A stretch of DNA of 64,000 nucleotides from Natrinema gari JCM 14663 (GTDB lineage: Archaea; Halobacteriota; Halobacteria; Halobacteriales; Natrialbaceae), in the NCBI RefSeq assembly GCF_000337175.1, contig NZ_AOIJ01000052.1:1-64000 (forward strand). Reading direction: 5' to 3'. Shown here in pieces: positions 6,867-15,395 of the stretch (its first letter is position 1; each line of letters starts with the position of its first letter). The position numbers and the translations under genes are program-made. The notes under the pieces were generated by a model, which was not told the DNA's origin, searched no databases, and worked only from the letters and a program-made list of their open reading frames with translations.

Positions 6867-7840
6867 TGCCACATCAGTGTACGAACTGCGGCCGGACGTT
6901 CGCCGACGGTTCCAAGGAGATGCTGTCGGGGTGTCCGGACTGCGGCGGGAACAAGTTCCAGTTCGCGCCGACCACGACGGCCGCAGCCGAATCGGCCGAC
7001 GGAGCGGGGACTGACGGTTCCGAAGCGGCCGAGACCGCAAGCGGCTCCGCGGACGCGTCCTCGTCCGAACCGGACAACGTCGCGACGCGCGCCGCGGAGA
7101 CCGTTCGCGACTGGGTGTCGGCCGACTCCGCCGACGATTCAGGCCCGGACGCCACCGAACAGCCGCCATCGGCCGGCTCGACGGCAGCCGCGGAGTCGGA
7201 CCGGTCCTGGCCCGCAAGCGACGATGCTGACAGTAGCGATTCGGAGTCGCCGTCGGACGGCGAGTTCGAGGAGTGGCCCGAGACGGCCCGGCGACCCGAG
7301 GATCGGTCCGGATCGCCGGCCGCGGCAGCCCCCGAATCGACCGGCACGGAGTCCGACGAGCAGTCCCATTCCCAGACCCCGTCGAACCGACCATCGAACG
7401 GTCCGACCGCGACCATGGCGGACGACGAGAACTCGGCACAGGCCGACGCCCGGAGCGAAGTCGTGCCCTCGGACGATCTCCCTGCACACTCCGAGCGCTC
7501 CGAGAAGGGCGATGCGGAATCCGACGCCGATGCAGGCAGTGTCGCCGGCCCGCATAGTGAAGCCAAAACCGGGGCTGGGGTCGAGTCCGACGACGCCGAC
7601 CATCCCCCGGAACACGGGCGCGTCGTCAGCGAGCCGAGCGGGCAGCGCCCGTCGATCGAGGACCTTCGGGCGGAGCTCAACGAACAGTTCGAGAGCATCA
7701 AGATCGTCCGGCCGGGACAGTACGAACTCAACCTGATGGAGCTCTACAATCGGGACGAGTACATCATCTCCCTGCAAGAGGACGGCCGATACGTCATCGA
7801 CGTCCCGGATTCGTGGCACGACGGCGACGAGGACGACTGA
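6866..7840 (+). CDS. oapC: Zinc-ribbon protein OapC
   Basis: This protein has 324 residues and three parts. Residues 1-32 are a zinc ribbon (CTNC, then CPDC). Residues about 35-255 are a low-complexity Asp/Ser/Glu/Ala linker with no hydrophobic core. The last 65 residues are a folded domain beginning IEDLRAELNEQFESIKIV. The C-terminal domain of OapC-family proteins is the conserved part; the linker varies. It shares one base with oapB. It may tether the GTPase module to nucleic acid or protein through the ribbon; that is inference. Confidence 0.85.
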   Translation: MPHQCTNCGRTFADGSKEMLSGCPDCGGNKFQFAPTTTAAAESADGAGTDGSEAAETASGSADASSSEPDNVATRAAETVRDWVSADSADDSGPDATEQPPSAGSTAAAESDRSWPASDDADSSDSESPSDGEFEEWPETARRPEDRSGSPAAAAPESTGTESDEQSHSQTPSNRPSNGPTATMADDENSAQADARSEVVPSDDLPAHSERSEKGDAESDADAGSVAGPHSEAKTGAGVESDDADHPPEHGRVVSEPSGQRPSIEDLRAELNEQFESIKIVRPGQYELNLMELYNRDEYIISLQEDGRYVIDVPDSWHDGDEDD

Positions 7841-8164
7841 CCTGCCGCTGGCCGACTTGATTTGCCTCCCAGCACAGCATGGGTTGCCCCCCAGCACGGC
7901 ATCGGTTCGACCGCAGGAGCCCAGTTCTCGAGACCGTCTCCCGTACCCGTTCGTCCTCGACGCTCTCTAACCATCGTCCGTCCACGCGAACCGACCGTCT
8001 CGATGGAGACGCATCGGAGGGGGTGATCGTTGCGAGAATACGATCGCGACGGACCGACGAACCGCGCGAACTCGCGGGGGCCGAAACGGGCGCTGACGGA
8101 GGGCAGAGTGGGAAGTGCAACCGAGACAGATGGATTTAAGCGACGCGGAGACAACCCACCGGAC
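7841..8164. other. Intergenic region with an 18-bp direct repeat and a promoter
   Basis: No convincing gene is present. Two copies of CCCAGCACRGCATSGGTT start at 7868 and 7890 (22-bp period). At 8135-8140 TTTAAG stands 28 bp before the ATG at 8165 and is the probable TATA box of a leaderless transcript. The remainder is unremarkable GC-rich sequence. Confidence 0.6.
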
Positions 8165-8254
8165 ATGAGCACCGCAACCAAGGTCGTTCTCACCACGGTC
8201 GCCGTATCGGCGCTGCTGTCGATCCTGCTCGTCTTCCAGAACGCGTTCGCCTGA
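8165..8254 (+). CDS. 29-residue single-span membrane peptide
   Basis: MSTATKVVLTTVAVSALLSI continues to LLVFQNAFA, then TGA: one hydrophobic helix with a short N-terminal tail. A TATA-like TTTAAG lies 28 bp upstream of the ATG, which fits a leaderless mRNA, and the stop overlaps the start of the next gene by one base (TGATG). This coupling and the clean hydrophobic profile argue that it is translated. The function is not known; it may be a small regulatory membrane peptide or a leader that sets translation of the downstream gene. Confidence 0.65.
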   Translation: MSTATKVVLTTVAVSALLSILLVFQNAFA

Positions 8255-9036
8255 TGTTCGAGGCCCGTGCGCTCCCGGACCGGGTCGAGGCCGTCCGTCA
8301 GGCCCACGCACCCGACGTTCAGGTTCTCGACTGTGAGCGCGACTTCGAGACGCTGAACCCGGCAGTCGCCGAGGACCTCGGCCTGATCGTCGACGCGCTC
8401 GAGCCCGCGAGCTACCCCGCGGCTTGGCTTCCGGAGGACGCGCCGACCCTGCTCGCTCGCTATGCGAGTTCGGATCTCACCGTCGGGATGCCGGGCGACG
8501 GGAGCGTCGTCTGGACCCGCCAGACCGACCCGCCGGTCGTCCTCGTCAAACCCCGCGTCGAGGGATCGCCCGACTCGTTCGTTGATTTCCTGCTCGCTGA
8601 GGCGCTCGTCCAGGTCGATCTCGAGGTGCCCGAACACTTCATCGGCTTCTTCGAGGCGGCCTATCCCGATCTCGATCGGGCGGTCGCGCTCGATCCGACC
8701 GAGACGTACCAGATCGCCGCGGCACTGTTCGACGGCTGGGTCGGGCTCCAGACGCGCGAGGTCTTTGCAAACTGGCACGACGACCATCCGGAACTCGCCG
8801 CCGCTTGGCAGGACGCCGGGACCCGACTCGAGGACCGGGTCGCCGGACTCCCGCGTGCGGTCGCACGTGGCGAGACCGAGTTCGGTGATGCGACGGAGTT
8901 GGCGTGTGCCGCGCTCAAACACGCGATCGAGTTACCGGCACCCTTTGCCGCGCTCGATACCGAGGCGTATCTGGACCACGGCCCGGCGTACGCGATTCGG
9001 TGGGCCGAGAAAACGTTCGACTCGCTCGAGGAATAA
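8254..9036 (+). CDS. Conserved haloarchaeal protein, function not recognised
   Basis: This 260-residue acidic soluble protein has no signal peptide, membrane span or known motif that I can see. It is rich in short helices (for example DSFVDFLLAEALVQVDLEVPE), with a tryptophan-containing central part (FDGWVGLQTREVFANWHDDH) and a regular domain to the end. The start codon overlaps the stop of the 29-residue membrane peptide, so the two are expressed together. Even amino-acid composition and coding bias across its length support a real gene. Confidence 0.7.
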   Translation: MFEARALPDRVEAVRQAHAPDVQVLDCERDFETLNPAVAEDLGLIVDALEPASYPAAWLPEDAPTLLARYASSDLTVGMPGDGSVVWTRQTDPPVVLVKPRVEGSPDSFVDFLLAEALVQVDLEVPEHFIGFFEAAYPDLDRAVALDPTETYQIAAALFDGWVGLQTREVFANWHDDHPELAAAWQDAGTRLEDRVAGLPRAVARGETEFGDATELACAALKHAIELPAPFAALDTEAYLDHGPAYAIRWAEKTFDSLEE

Positions 9037-9149
9037 CCCTCCACGCACTCGCGCCGTGCGCGGCCCACCGGTGTCCAGTACGGGCCATCGCCGTTGATGC
9101 CGGTCTCCGATTGCTCTCGGTGACCCGACACGCGACTGCCGGGTGCCGG

Positions 9150-9728
9150 TTAGAAGTCGGCGTCGACGCTGCCGTCCTCGTCGAGATCGATGATGCCGTC
9201 GAACAGGGCGCGGAACTCGTCGACGACCGCCTCGTCGTGGGGCTCCTCGGAGAGGTGAAAGAGGCCGACTGCGTCGTGTTTGTCGAGCAGTTCGAGGATC
9301 CGCTCGACCGCCTCGAGGGCGTGATCGTCGCCGGCGTAATAGGCGAGTTCGGTGACGGAGTCGAAGCTGATGCGGAGTTTGCCGTCGTGCTCGTCGAGGA
9401 AGCCGTCGATGTGCTCGACGATACCGTCGACGTCGTCGGGTGCGGCGACGTAGTGGACGGTCTCGGAGGAACGCCGCGAGTAGCCGCGTTCGATGCTGAG
9501 CGTGTCCAGGATTTCGGCGCGCTCCTCGTCGACGTCGTAGTACTCGAGTTTCTGTCTGACCTCGCGAGCGGTGGTTCGCGTGGAGACGACGAGGAAATTG
9601 TCGGTGTCGGTTTTGAGAAAGTCCGTGTCGATACGGTCGGTTTCGCCGGTGCTCGGGTGTAAGAGGAGCATCCCGGTTCCGCCGGGCACCGTTTCCGGTG
9701 TCCCGTCTATTGCAAGTGTGTAATCCAT
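9150..9728 (-). CDS. RecA/KaiC-fold-like protein without Walker A
   Basis: This 192-residue protein begins with GTPETVPGGTGMLLLHPSTG, reminiscent of the start of KaiC/RecA-like domains (a gold-standard P-loop would read GxxxxGKT, absent here). It continues with alternating strands and helices such as NFLVVSTRTTAREVRQKLEY and KLRISFDSVTELAYYAGDDH, which resemble the switch and Walker B region of such ATPases. I read it as a degenerate, probably non-ATP-hydrolysing RadA/KaiC-like protein. A TATA-like CTTAAGG lies about 28-35 bp upstream of the ATG. The physiological role is unknown. Confidence 0.6.
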   Translation of the reverse strand: MDYTLAIDGTPETVPGGTGMLLLHPSTGETDRIDTDFLKTDTDNFLVVSTRTTAREVRQKLEYYDVDEERAEILDTLSIERGYSRRSSETVHYVAAPDDVDGIVEHIDGFLDEHDGKLRISFDSVTELAYYAGDDHALEAVERILELLDKHDAVGLFHLSEEPHDEAVVDEFRALFDGIIDLDEDGSVDADF

Positions 9729-10080
9729 AGTGCCGTGAACAACTTTGGGAACTCCCTTAAGCGTGCGGATGTGTCTCTCGGGGGAAGGTAGCGTCGGAAA
9801 CGGAGGAAGGGTCTGAAAAACTGGCGAGGGGTGGGACAGCGTGACTCACCGAGCGTCGAATCGAAATCCGGATGCCCACGGATTTCGATCACCGACCCTT
9901 CACTCCATATGTTTTAGGCTAGCCTAAAGAATCTATCGGTGGTTCTCATCGCAGTGAGAACGGTCGCCCGGTTCGGCCATGGGGATCCGCCCGAACGACT
10001 CGCGTGTCGATCCGGCCCGGTTCCGACGGGGTTCGTGTCGATGCGAACGCGTTTAGGGCCCGGCGTTCACGGGTTTGTAT
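9729..10080. other. Intergenic region with operator-like palindrome and hairpin
   Basis: There is no credible gene. The left part has the minus-strand TATA box of the preceding gene (about 9756-9763). The centre has a perfect 16-bp palindrome (9913-9928) followed by a perfect 7-bp stem-loop (9942-9961). The right part has GTTTAGG (9950s excluded; 10050-10056), a TATA-like box about 28 bp before the methyltransferase start. Confidence 0.6.
9913..9928. promoter_or_regulatory. DtxR/SirR-like operator palindrome
   Basis: TTTAGGCTAGCCTAAA is a perfect 16-bp palindrome. The half-sites TTAGG and CCTAA are those of DtxR/IdeR-type metal-dependent repressors, which haloarchaea carry in several copies. 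Spacing is shorter than in the bacterial consensus. It is 150 bp from the methyltransferase start and 185 bp from the divergent gene, so its target is unclear. Confidence 0.5.
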
Positions 10081-10761
10081 ATGAGCGTTCGCGAGGAGTT
10101 CGACGACTGGGCCTCGAGCGGCCGGGACAAAGGCATGGAAGAGCGCCACTGGCACACTGCAAAGCACGCGCTGGCGCGGATGCCGGTCGAACCCGGCGAT
10201 ACCGTTCTCGATCTCGGCTGTGGAAGCGGCTACGCCGGACGCGCGCTGCGCGATACCAAAGGCGCCGGCCGCGTCTACGGACTCGACGGCTCCCCCGAGA
10301 TGGCGCGCAACGCCGCGGGGTACACCGACGATCCGGTCGTCGGCTATCTCGTCGGTGACTTCGACGAGCTCCCCTTCGCCGACGACTCCATCGATCACGT
10401 CTGGAGCATGGAAGCGTTCTATTACGCGGCCGATCCCGACCACACGCTCGCGGAGATCGCTCGCGTCCTCCGCCCCGGCGGCACCTTCTACTGTGCGGTT
10501 AACTACTACGAGGAGAACGTCCACTCCCACGAGTGGCAGGAGTTCATCGCCATCGAGATGACCCGCTGGGACCGCGACCAGTACCGCGATGCCTTCCGCG
10601 ATGCGGGGCTCTCCGTCGCCGAACAGGATACCATTCCCGACCGCGAGATCACGATTCCCGACGCGGCCGAGTTCCCCACGGAGGACTGGGACGCCCGCGA
10701 GGACATGGTCGAACGCTACCGCGAACTCGGGACGCTGCTCACCGTCGGCGTCGCTCACTGA
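10081..10761 (+). CDS. Class I SAM-dependent methyltransferase
   Basis: This 226-residue methyltransferase has motif I VLDLGCGSGYAGRAL (about 43-57), an acidic motif II residue in VYGLDGSPEMA, motif III around YLVGDFDELPFADDS and motif VI LRPGGTFYCAVNYY. The order is that of the UbiE/BioC type that acts on small molecules; the substrate cannot be told. The ATG at 10081 sits 28 bp after a TATA-like GTTTAGG, consistent with a leaderless mRNA. No close partner genes point to a pathway. Confidence 0.85.
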   Translation: MSVREEFDDWASSGRDKGMEERHWHTAKHALARMPVEPGDTVLDLGCGSGYAGRALRDTKGAGRVYGLDGSPEMARNAAGYTDDPVVGYLVGDFDELPFADDSIDHVWSMEAFYYAADPDHTLAEIARVLRPGGTFYCAVNYYEENVHSHEWQEFIAIEMTRWDRDQYRDAFRDAGLSVAEQDTIPDREITIPDAAEFPTEDWDAREDMVERYRELGTLLTVGVAH

Positions 10762-10898
10762 CACACCGGCGTCGTCCCTTGTCGGCGGACCTGTCAGCGA
10801 AAACCCCCCGGTTTCCACTCGAGACCGAGAAACACACGGGACAGGACGTGCGGACGCCGATACCTCGAGTCGAAACGTACCTCTCCGGGGGTGACCGA

Positions 10899-11474
10899 CT
10901 ACTCGTAGCGCTCGCCGGCCGGGATCGCCACCTCGAGCCAGTTTTCCTCGGGCGGAAGCGGACAGTCGAACGTGTCGCTGTAGGCACAGAATGGGGAGTA
11001 CGCGAGGTTGAAGTCCACGACGATCTCGTCGCCGTCCTCGAGTTCCCGATCCGGTTCGAGTTCCATGTAGCGACCGCCCTGGTAGGTCTGCTGGCCCGTC
11101 GTCTTGTCCCGGAACGGGACGAACAGCGGCTGTTCGTTCGGACTCTCCTGGCGGTAGGCTGCGAGCGCGACGGTGCCGTCGTCCAGGCCCTCGTCCTCAC
11201 GGTCGAGGTCGAACTCGAGCGTGGCGACGCGGAGGTAGCGCATCTCTCTGCCCGCGGTGGTGTCCAGCAGGACGACCTCGGGATCGTCGTGGGTCGTCGC
11301 CGTCGCGGTCACGCGGTAGGTCGGGTCGGGATCGAAGTACTCGAGCCCCGCGAAGCCGTCCCGCTCGTCGGGCGGGATCGGCGACTGAGGATGCTCCGCG
11401 AAGAACTCGTCTTTCTCGGCGCGTTTCGACTCGAGAGCCGTGCGCCAGCGGTCGACGTCGATCGAATCGCTCAT
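10899..11474 (-). CDS. DUF1684 family protein
   Basis: This 191-residue soluble protein has the features of DUF1684: an N-terminal helix with KRAEKDEFFAEHPQSPI, then FAGLEYFDPDPTYRV, and a beta-rich domain ending in DFNLAYSPFCAYSDTFDCPL, with the conserved Tyr-Ser-Pro-Phe-Cys-Ala-Tyr segment. The family has a calycin-like barrel and no agreed biochemical role. The length is normal. It is monocistronic as far as can be seen. Confidence 0.85.
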   Translation of the reverse strand: MSDSIDVDRWRTALESKRAEKDEFFAEHPQSPIPPDERDGFAGLEYFDPDPTYRVTATATTHDDPEVVLLDTTAGREMRYLRVATLEFDLDREDEGLDDGTVALAAYRQESPNEQPLFVPFRDKTTGQQTYQGGRYMELEPDRELEDGDEIVVDFNLAYSPFCAYSDTFDCPLPPEENWLEVAIPAGERYE

Positions 11475-11610
11475 AGTCGGCGTAGTCGACGGATCGGGGA
11501 AGGCGTTGCGCTTCGGTCCCGTTTCGAAACGCCCGTCGCTCGGAATCCGGACGGTCCCGTCAACACGGTGGTCTCGTCCTCGTCGAAGCCGTTCGGAGCT
11601 GGTCGGGACG

Positions 11611-11847
11611 TTACTCTTCGATCGTGAGCACGCCGTTGCGTGCGGAGACGGCGCTCGCCTCGGGCGGGAGTTCGAACTCGAACTGCTCGCCGTCCGCCAC
11701 GATGATCGCGGTCGAGCCGACGATATCGACCGCGATGTCGGCGGCCGAACTGCCGAAGTCGACCGCGATGACGCTGCCGTCGCCGTACTCGAACGTGCGG
11801 ATGGCCACGTCCTGTTCGACGTTCTCGAGAGAGTGAGGAACCTTCAC
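11611..11847 (-). CDS. Small Hsp20-fold-like protein
   Basis: This 78-residue protein starts at GTG 11847 (VKVPHSLENVEQDVAI) about 26 bp after a TATA-like TTTACTTAG, which supports the start over longer in-frame options. It is almost entirely beta-strand: SVIAVDFGSSAADIAVDIVG, then TAIIVADGEQFEFELPPEAS and NGVLTIEE. The ending GVLTIEE is like the last strand of alpha-crystallin/Hsp20 domains. It lacks the oligomerisation tail of true small heat-shock proteins, so chaperone activity is uncertain. Confidence 0.65.
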   Translation of the reverse strand: MKVPHSLENVEQDVAIRTFEYGDGSVIAVDFGSSAADIAVDIVGSTAIIVADGEQFEFELPPEASAVSARNGVLTIEE

Positions 11848-11966
11848 ATGGTGCCGTAGGAACTCAGCTAAGTAAAGGGTCACGCTGCCAGCAACTGATG
11901 GTGATCGGTAGCGCGGCCACTCCAGTCCGTCAACGCTATGGCCGACCAACGACGAGTACGGGAAGA

Positions 11967-14339
11967 ATGACGAACTGGCGGACGGTGTTCGGCCACGCCC
12001 AGCCCTACGACCCGCAGGTCGATGGCATCGAGACGGCTATCGACACCGGGCGGGAAGGCGGGTATACGGTCATCGAAGGGGCCTGTGGCACCGGGAAGAC
12101 GATGATCGCGCTCACTGCGGGGATCGACTTGGTGCGCGATCCGGACACCGACTACGAGCGCGTGCTCGTCCTGACGAGCGTCAAACAGCAACTGCGCCAG
12201 TTCGAAGCGGACCTCGAGACGATCAACGAGAACCTGCCCGCCGACTGGGACCCGGTTTCGGGACTCACGCTCGTCGGGAAGGCCGATGTCTGCCCGTACA
12301 ACCGCGAGACGACGGCGGGGTTCGACGACGGCACCGTCTACGACCGCTGTGAAACGCTGCGGGATCGCACCCGCGACCTCACCGGTGAGGGTGGCGACAC
12401 GACCGCGCAGAACCTGGCCGCCCGCGCACGGAGCCAACAGATCGGGCTGACCGACAGCGGGACGGGGTCTCAAAACACTTTCCTCGAGACCGCCGGCGAA
12501 CCGACTCCCTACCCGCCCGAACTACCGGAGTACGGCGAGGGTGGGCCGGTCGGGGCCGAGACGGAGTACTGTCCGTTCTACGCGCAATATCTGGCTGATC
12601 TGCCCGAGGATGAGGACGGCTCGGCCGCCGAAGCGGTTCCCTATGATTTCACCGACGCCGGAATGGTCACGCCCGAAGACCTCGTCGCTCGCTCGGTGAA
12701 ACACGGTACGTGCCCCCACTCCGTGATGGGGGCCGCCCTCGGCGAGGTCGAAGTCGTGATCGGGAACTACTACCACGCGTTCGATCCCCGAACGGTCGGC
12801 TCCTTCACCGGCGCGCTCCTCGACGAGTCGACGTTCGTCGTCTGCGACGAGGCCCACATGTTAGAGCCCCGGGTCCGCGATCTCGTCAGCGAAGGGATCG
12901 CCGACCGCACCCTCCGTGACGCCGAAACCGAACTCTCGCGGGTCATCCAGCCGATCACATTCGAACGCGAGGGGCGACAGGCCGAAGGCGGTTCCAAGAC
13001 CGCCGACGCCGACCTCGTCCGCGGCGAACTGAACGATAGCGACGTCTCGTTCGAGGAACTCAATCGAACGCTCGAGTTCGTTCAGGACCTCCGGGCCGAA
13101 CTCGATCGGCGCGTGACCAGCTATCTCGACCGCAACCATCGGGGCTGGCAGTCGAACCTGAACGACCTTCACGACGCGGAAATCCCGCTCCGCGACCCGG
13201 GCGAGCCCGCCGAGGACGAACTCTCGGAGTGGGCCAGGGAGGCGGGCTACGGCGACGCCGACTGGGTCCGCGCCGAGGCCGTCGGCGCGATCGTCGAACG
13301 AGTCCTGAACGAAGCCGAAGACGAGGACCGAACCCGCGCCGCGCCCGCCGTCGGCCGTGTGCTCGGCGAGTGGTATCGCCGCGGCCACACCGACTACTTC
13401 CGGGAGATCGAACTCGAGCGGACGTGGGACGACACCGAGCCACCGGAGTCGTGGCGGCGGGCCTACAACGCCCGACTCGCCCTGCACAACTGCGTGCCAA
13501 GCGACGCCATCGGCGACCGACTCGGACACTTCGGTGGCGGCATCTTGATGAGCGCGACCCTCGAGCCGATGGACGCCTTCACCGAGGTCACGGGGCTTCA
13601 GTATCTCGCCCGGGAGGACGACAGGCCGGTCGTCGAGCGCCGGTACGGCCTGCACTTCCCCGCGGAGAACCGCGAGAGCTTCGCGGTCGCCGCGCCGAAG
13701 TACACCTACGACAACCGCGGCAGTCCGGGGGAAGACAATCCGACGCGGCGCTCGTACGCGAATGCGATCGCGAAAGTCGCGCAACTCCACGGCAACGTCC
13801 TCGTCGGGATGCCCAGTTACGCCGAAGCCGAGTGGGCCGCCGGGACGCTCGAGGAGCGAGTCGAGAAGCCGATCCTGCTCGACGCCGCGAGCGACGACGA
13901 GACCACGCAGTCGCTCAAAGACGAGTTCTTCGCGGGCGCGGGGAAGGTACTCGTCACGAGCCTCCGGGGCACGCTGACCGAGGGTGTCGACTACAGCGGT
14001 GATCGCCTCGCCGCTGCCGTCGTCTGTGGGGTCCCGATCGTCAACACCTCGAGTCCGCGAACCACGGCCGTGCGTCGGGCCTACGACGACGCGTTCGGCG
14101 ACGGCTTCACCTACGCACTGACTATTCCCGCAGTCCGGAAAGCCCGGCAGGCGATCGGCCGCGTCATCCGCAGTCCCGACGACGTCGGCGTTCGCGTCCT
14201 GCTCGACGAGCGCTACGCCCGCGAGAGTTGGGATTCCGTTCGGTCGTACCTTCCCGACGACGGCGAGTTCCAGACGGTGAGCCCGGACATGCTCGACGTC
14301 GGCCTTGAGCGGTTCCGACCGCGGCTGTCCTCGCAGTAA
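11967..14339 (+). CDS. XPD/Rad3-type iron-sulfur DNA helicase
   Basis: This is a 790-residue SF2 helicase. Walker A is GACGTGKT (38-45) and the DEAH box is CDEAHML (294-297). Four cysteines between them (Cys109, Cys128, Cys202, Cys249) have the spacing expected for the [4Fe-4S] cluster of XPD-family 5'-3' helicases. The C-terminal RecA domain includes LRGTLTEGVDYSGDRLAA and the motif VI arginines in QAIGRVIRSPDD. I chose the ATG at 11967 because the family-like sequence begins there. The family functions in DNA repair; archaeal members are not known to join a TFIIH-like complex. The gap between Cys128 and Cys202 is long. Confidence 0.9.
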   Translation: MTNWRTVFGHAQPYDPQVDGIETAIDTGREGGYTVIEGACGTGKTMIALTAGIDLVRDPDTDYERVLVLTSVKQQLRQFEADLETINENLPADWDPVSGLTLVGKADVCPYNRETTAGFDDGTVYDRCETLRDRTRDLTGEGGDTTAQNLAARARSQQIGLTDSGTGSQNTFLETAGEPTPYPPELPEYGEGGPVGAETEYCPFYAQYLADLPEDEDGSAAEAVPYDFTDAGMVTPEDLVARSVKHGTCPHSVMGAALGEVEVVIGNYYHAFDPRTVGSFTGALLDESTFVVCDEAHMLEPRVRDLVSEGIADRTLRDAETELSRVIQPITFEREGRQAEGGSKTADADLVRGELNDSDVSFEELNRTLEFVQDLRAELDRRVTSYLDRNHRGWQSNLNDLHDAEIPLRDPGEPAEDELSEWAREAGYGDADWVRAEAVGAIVERVLNEAEDEDRTRAAPAVGRVLGEWYRRGHTDYFREIELERTWDDTEPPESWRRAYNARLALHNCVPSDAIGDRLGHFGGGILMSATLEPMDAFTEVTGLQYLAREDDRPVVERRYGLHFPAENRESFAVAAPKYTYDNRGSPGEDNPTRRSYANAIAKVAQLHGNVLVGMPSYAEAEWAAGTLEERVEKPILLDAASDDETTQSLKDEFFAGAGKVLVTSLRGTLTEGVDYSGDRLAAAVVCGVPIVNTSSPRTTAVRRAYDDAFGDGFTYALTIPAVRKARQAIGRVIRSPDDVGVRVLLDERYARESWDSVRSYLPDDGEFQTVSPDMLDVGLERFRPRLSSQ

Positions 14340-14353
14340 CGGCGACGGGAGCC

Positions 14354-14851
14354 TCAGTCGTCGGCGTCGGCTTCCAACTCGACTGGCGATCGCGGTCCAT
14401 CCAGTCCCCGGTCGGCGACCACCCGTTCGACGATGTCGCTGCTCCCGTACAGTTCATCGCCAGTCGACTCGAGCCCGCTGGCCCGCTCGACGCGACAGTC
14501 GATCCCCCACGACGCGAGCAACTCTCCGACCGCCTCGTCGTCGTGGTGTTGGTCGTGGCCGAGGACGAGCACGTCGGGATCGATCTCGCGGATCGGGACC
14601 GAGAAATCCGCGGGATGTCCGAGCCGAGCCCGATCGACCGCTTCGAGGGCCGCGACGGTGTCGCAGCGCTGCTCGTCCGGGAGGACAGGCGTGGGCTTGT
14701 GGGCGACGCTCTCGGCGCGGGCGACGATGACGTGGAGTTGCCCGCCCACAGCGGCGGCTTCCGCGAGGTAGTGGACGTGCCCCGGATGGAGGAGATCGAA
14801 GGTCCCCTGTGCGACGACGCGCGTCGGCCGTTCCGCCGATCCATCGGTCAT
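14354..14851 (-). CDS. ribL: FAD synthetase, archaeal FMN adenylyltransferase
   Basis: This 165-residue nucleotidyltransferase has the signature [13 protein letters not shown] (17-29; HPGH at 22-25) and later [13 protein letters not shown], which fit RibL, the archaeal enzyme that joins AMP to FMN to make FAD. Length is close to archaeal RibL (about 150). The C-terminal extension is acidic. Its start overlaps the stop of the upstream membrane gene by 4 bp (ATGA), so they are cotranscribed. Glycerol-3-phosphate cytidylyltransferases share the motif, but RibL is the usual haloarchaeal assignment. Confidence 0.85.
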   Translation of the reverse strand: MTDGSAERPTRVVAQGTFDLLHPGHVHYLAEAAAVGGQLHVIVARAESVAHKPTPVLPDEQRCDTVAALEAVDRARLGHPADFSVPIREIDPDVLVLGHDQHHDDEAVGELLASWGIDCRVERASGLESTGDELYGSSDIVERVVADRGLDGPRSPVELEADADD

Positions 14852-15156
14852 AGTGATAGTTCGGTCGTTACGCTCAGCTCGCTCGTTTCGGCGTAGAGCG
14901 AGTACAGCAAGATAACGAACCCGACCGCAGTGACCGCGCTCTGGAGGGCGATCCCGAGCCCCACCGCATCGCCGACGAGGTGTATGCTGCCGCCCAGTAT
15001 CGATCCGCCGACGATGACGCCGACGCCGATTGCGACCGTCCGCAGCGCCGTGACACCGGTTCGTCGGAACGCGCGGTAGGCTAGCAGTGCGATTGCGCCT
15101 CCGGCCAGCACCGTCGTCGTGTTCGCGATCGCGATGACGAGCGCGTAAGCGTTCAT
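14848..15156 (-). CDS. Small membrane protein, DUF7521-like
   Basis: This 102-residue protein has three hydrophobic segments: [20 protein letters not shown] (about 3-25), an Ile/Gly-rich span around residues 41-63, and [20 protein letters not shown] (about 70-90). A basic loop, YRAFRRTG, follows the first. It resembles small haloarchaeal membrane proteins that sit near regulators; that family name is tentative. The ATG at 15156 is the only sensible start, and its stop overlaps the ribL start by 4 bp. The function is unknown. Confidence 0.65.
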   Translation of the reverse strand: MNAYALVIAIANTTTVLAGGAIALLAYRAFRRTGVTALRTVAIGVGVIVGGSILGGSIHLVGDAVGLGIALQSAVTAVGFVILLYSLYAETSELSVTTELSL

Positions 15157-15395
15157 GATCGTCTCCGGGTCGGCGTCGACCGCTCGCCGCGTCCGAGTCG
15201 AGCAGCGGACGCCGTCGTATGTGTGCGTGTGCAGAGCAGTCACTTGAGTGTCCGGTCCGGTTCCCGCGTCAACGGAACTCCGCCGACGATGGTCTCGAGT
15301 CGGGGACTCGTCTCGAATCGGGGCCTTCAAGCGGGACGGTCCGAATAGCCGTACTGTCAACTGTGTCTGGATATCCCCTCCCGGATATCGGGGCC

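Noticed and set aside
9707-9892. 61-codon minus-strand frame beginning near the TTTAGGCTAGCCTAAA palindrome
   Set aside because: It runs into the start of the next gene, has an Arg/Pro/Phe composition unlike a haloarchaeal protein, and has no TATA box at the right distance.
10804-10826. ORB-like GGTTTCCACTCGAGACCGAG
   Set aside because: Only the left arm fits the ORB. The GAAACGAAGGGG core is broken at several positions, so it is probably chance.
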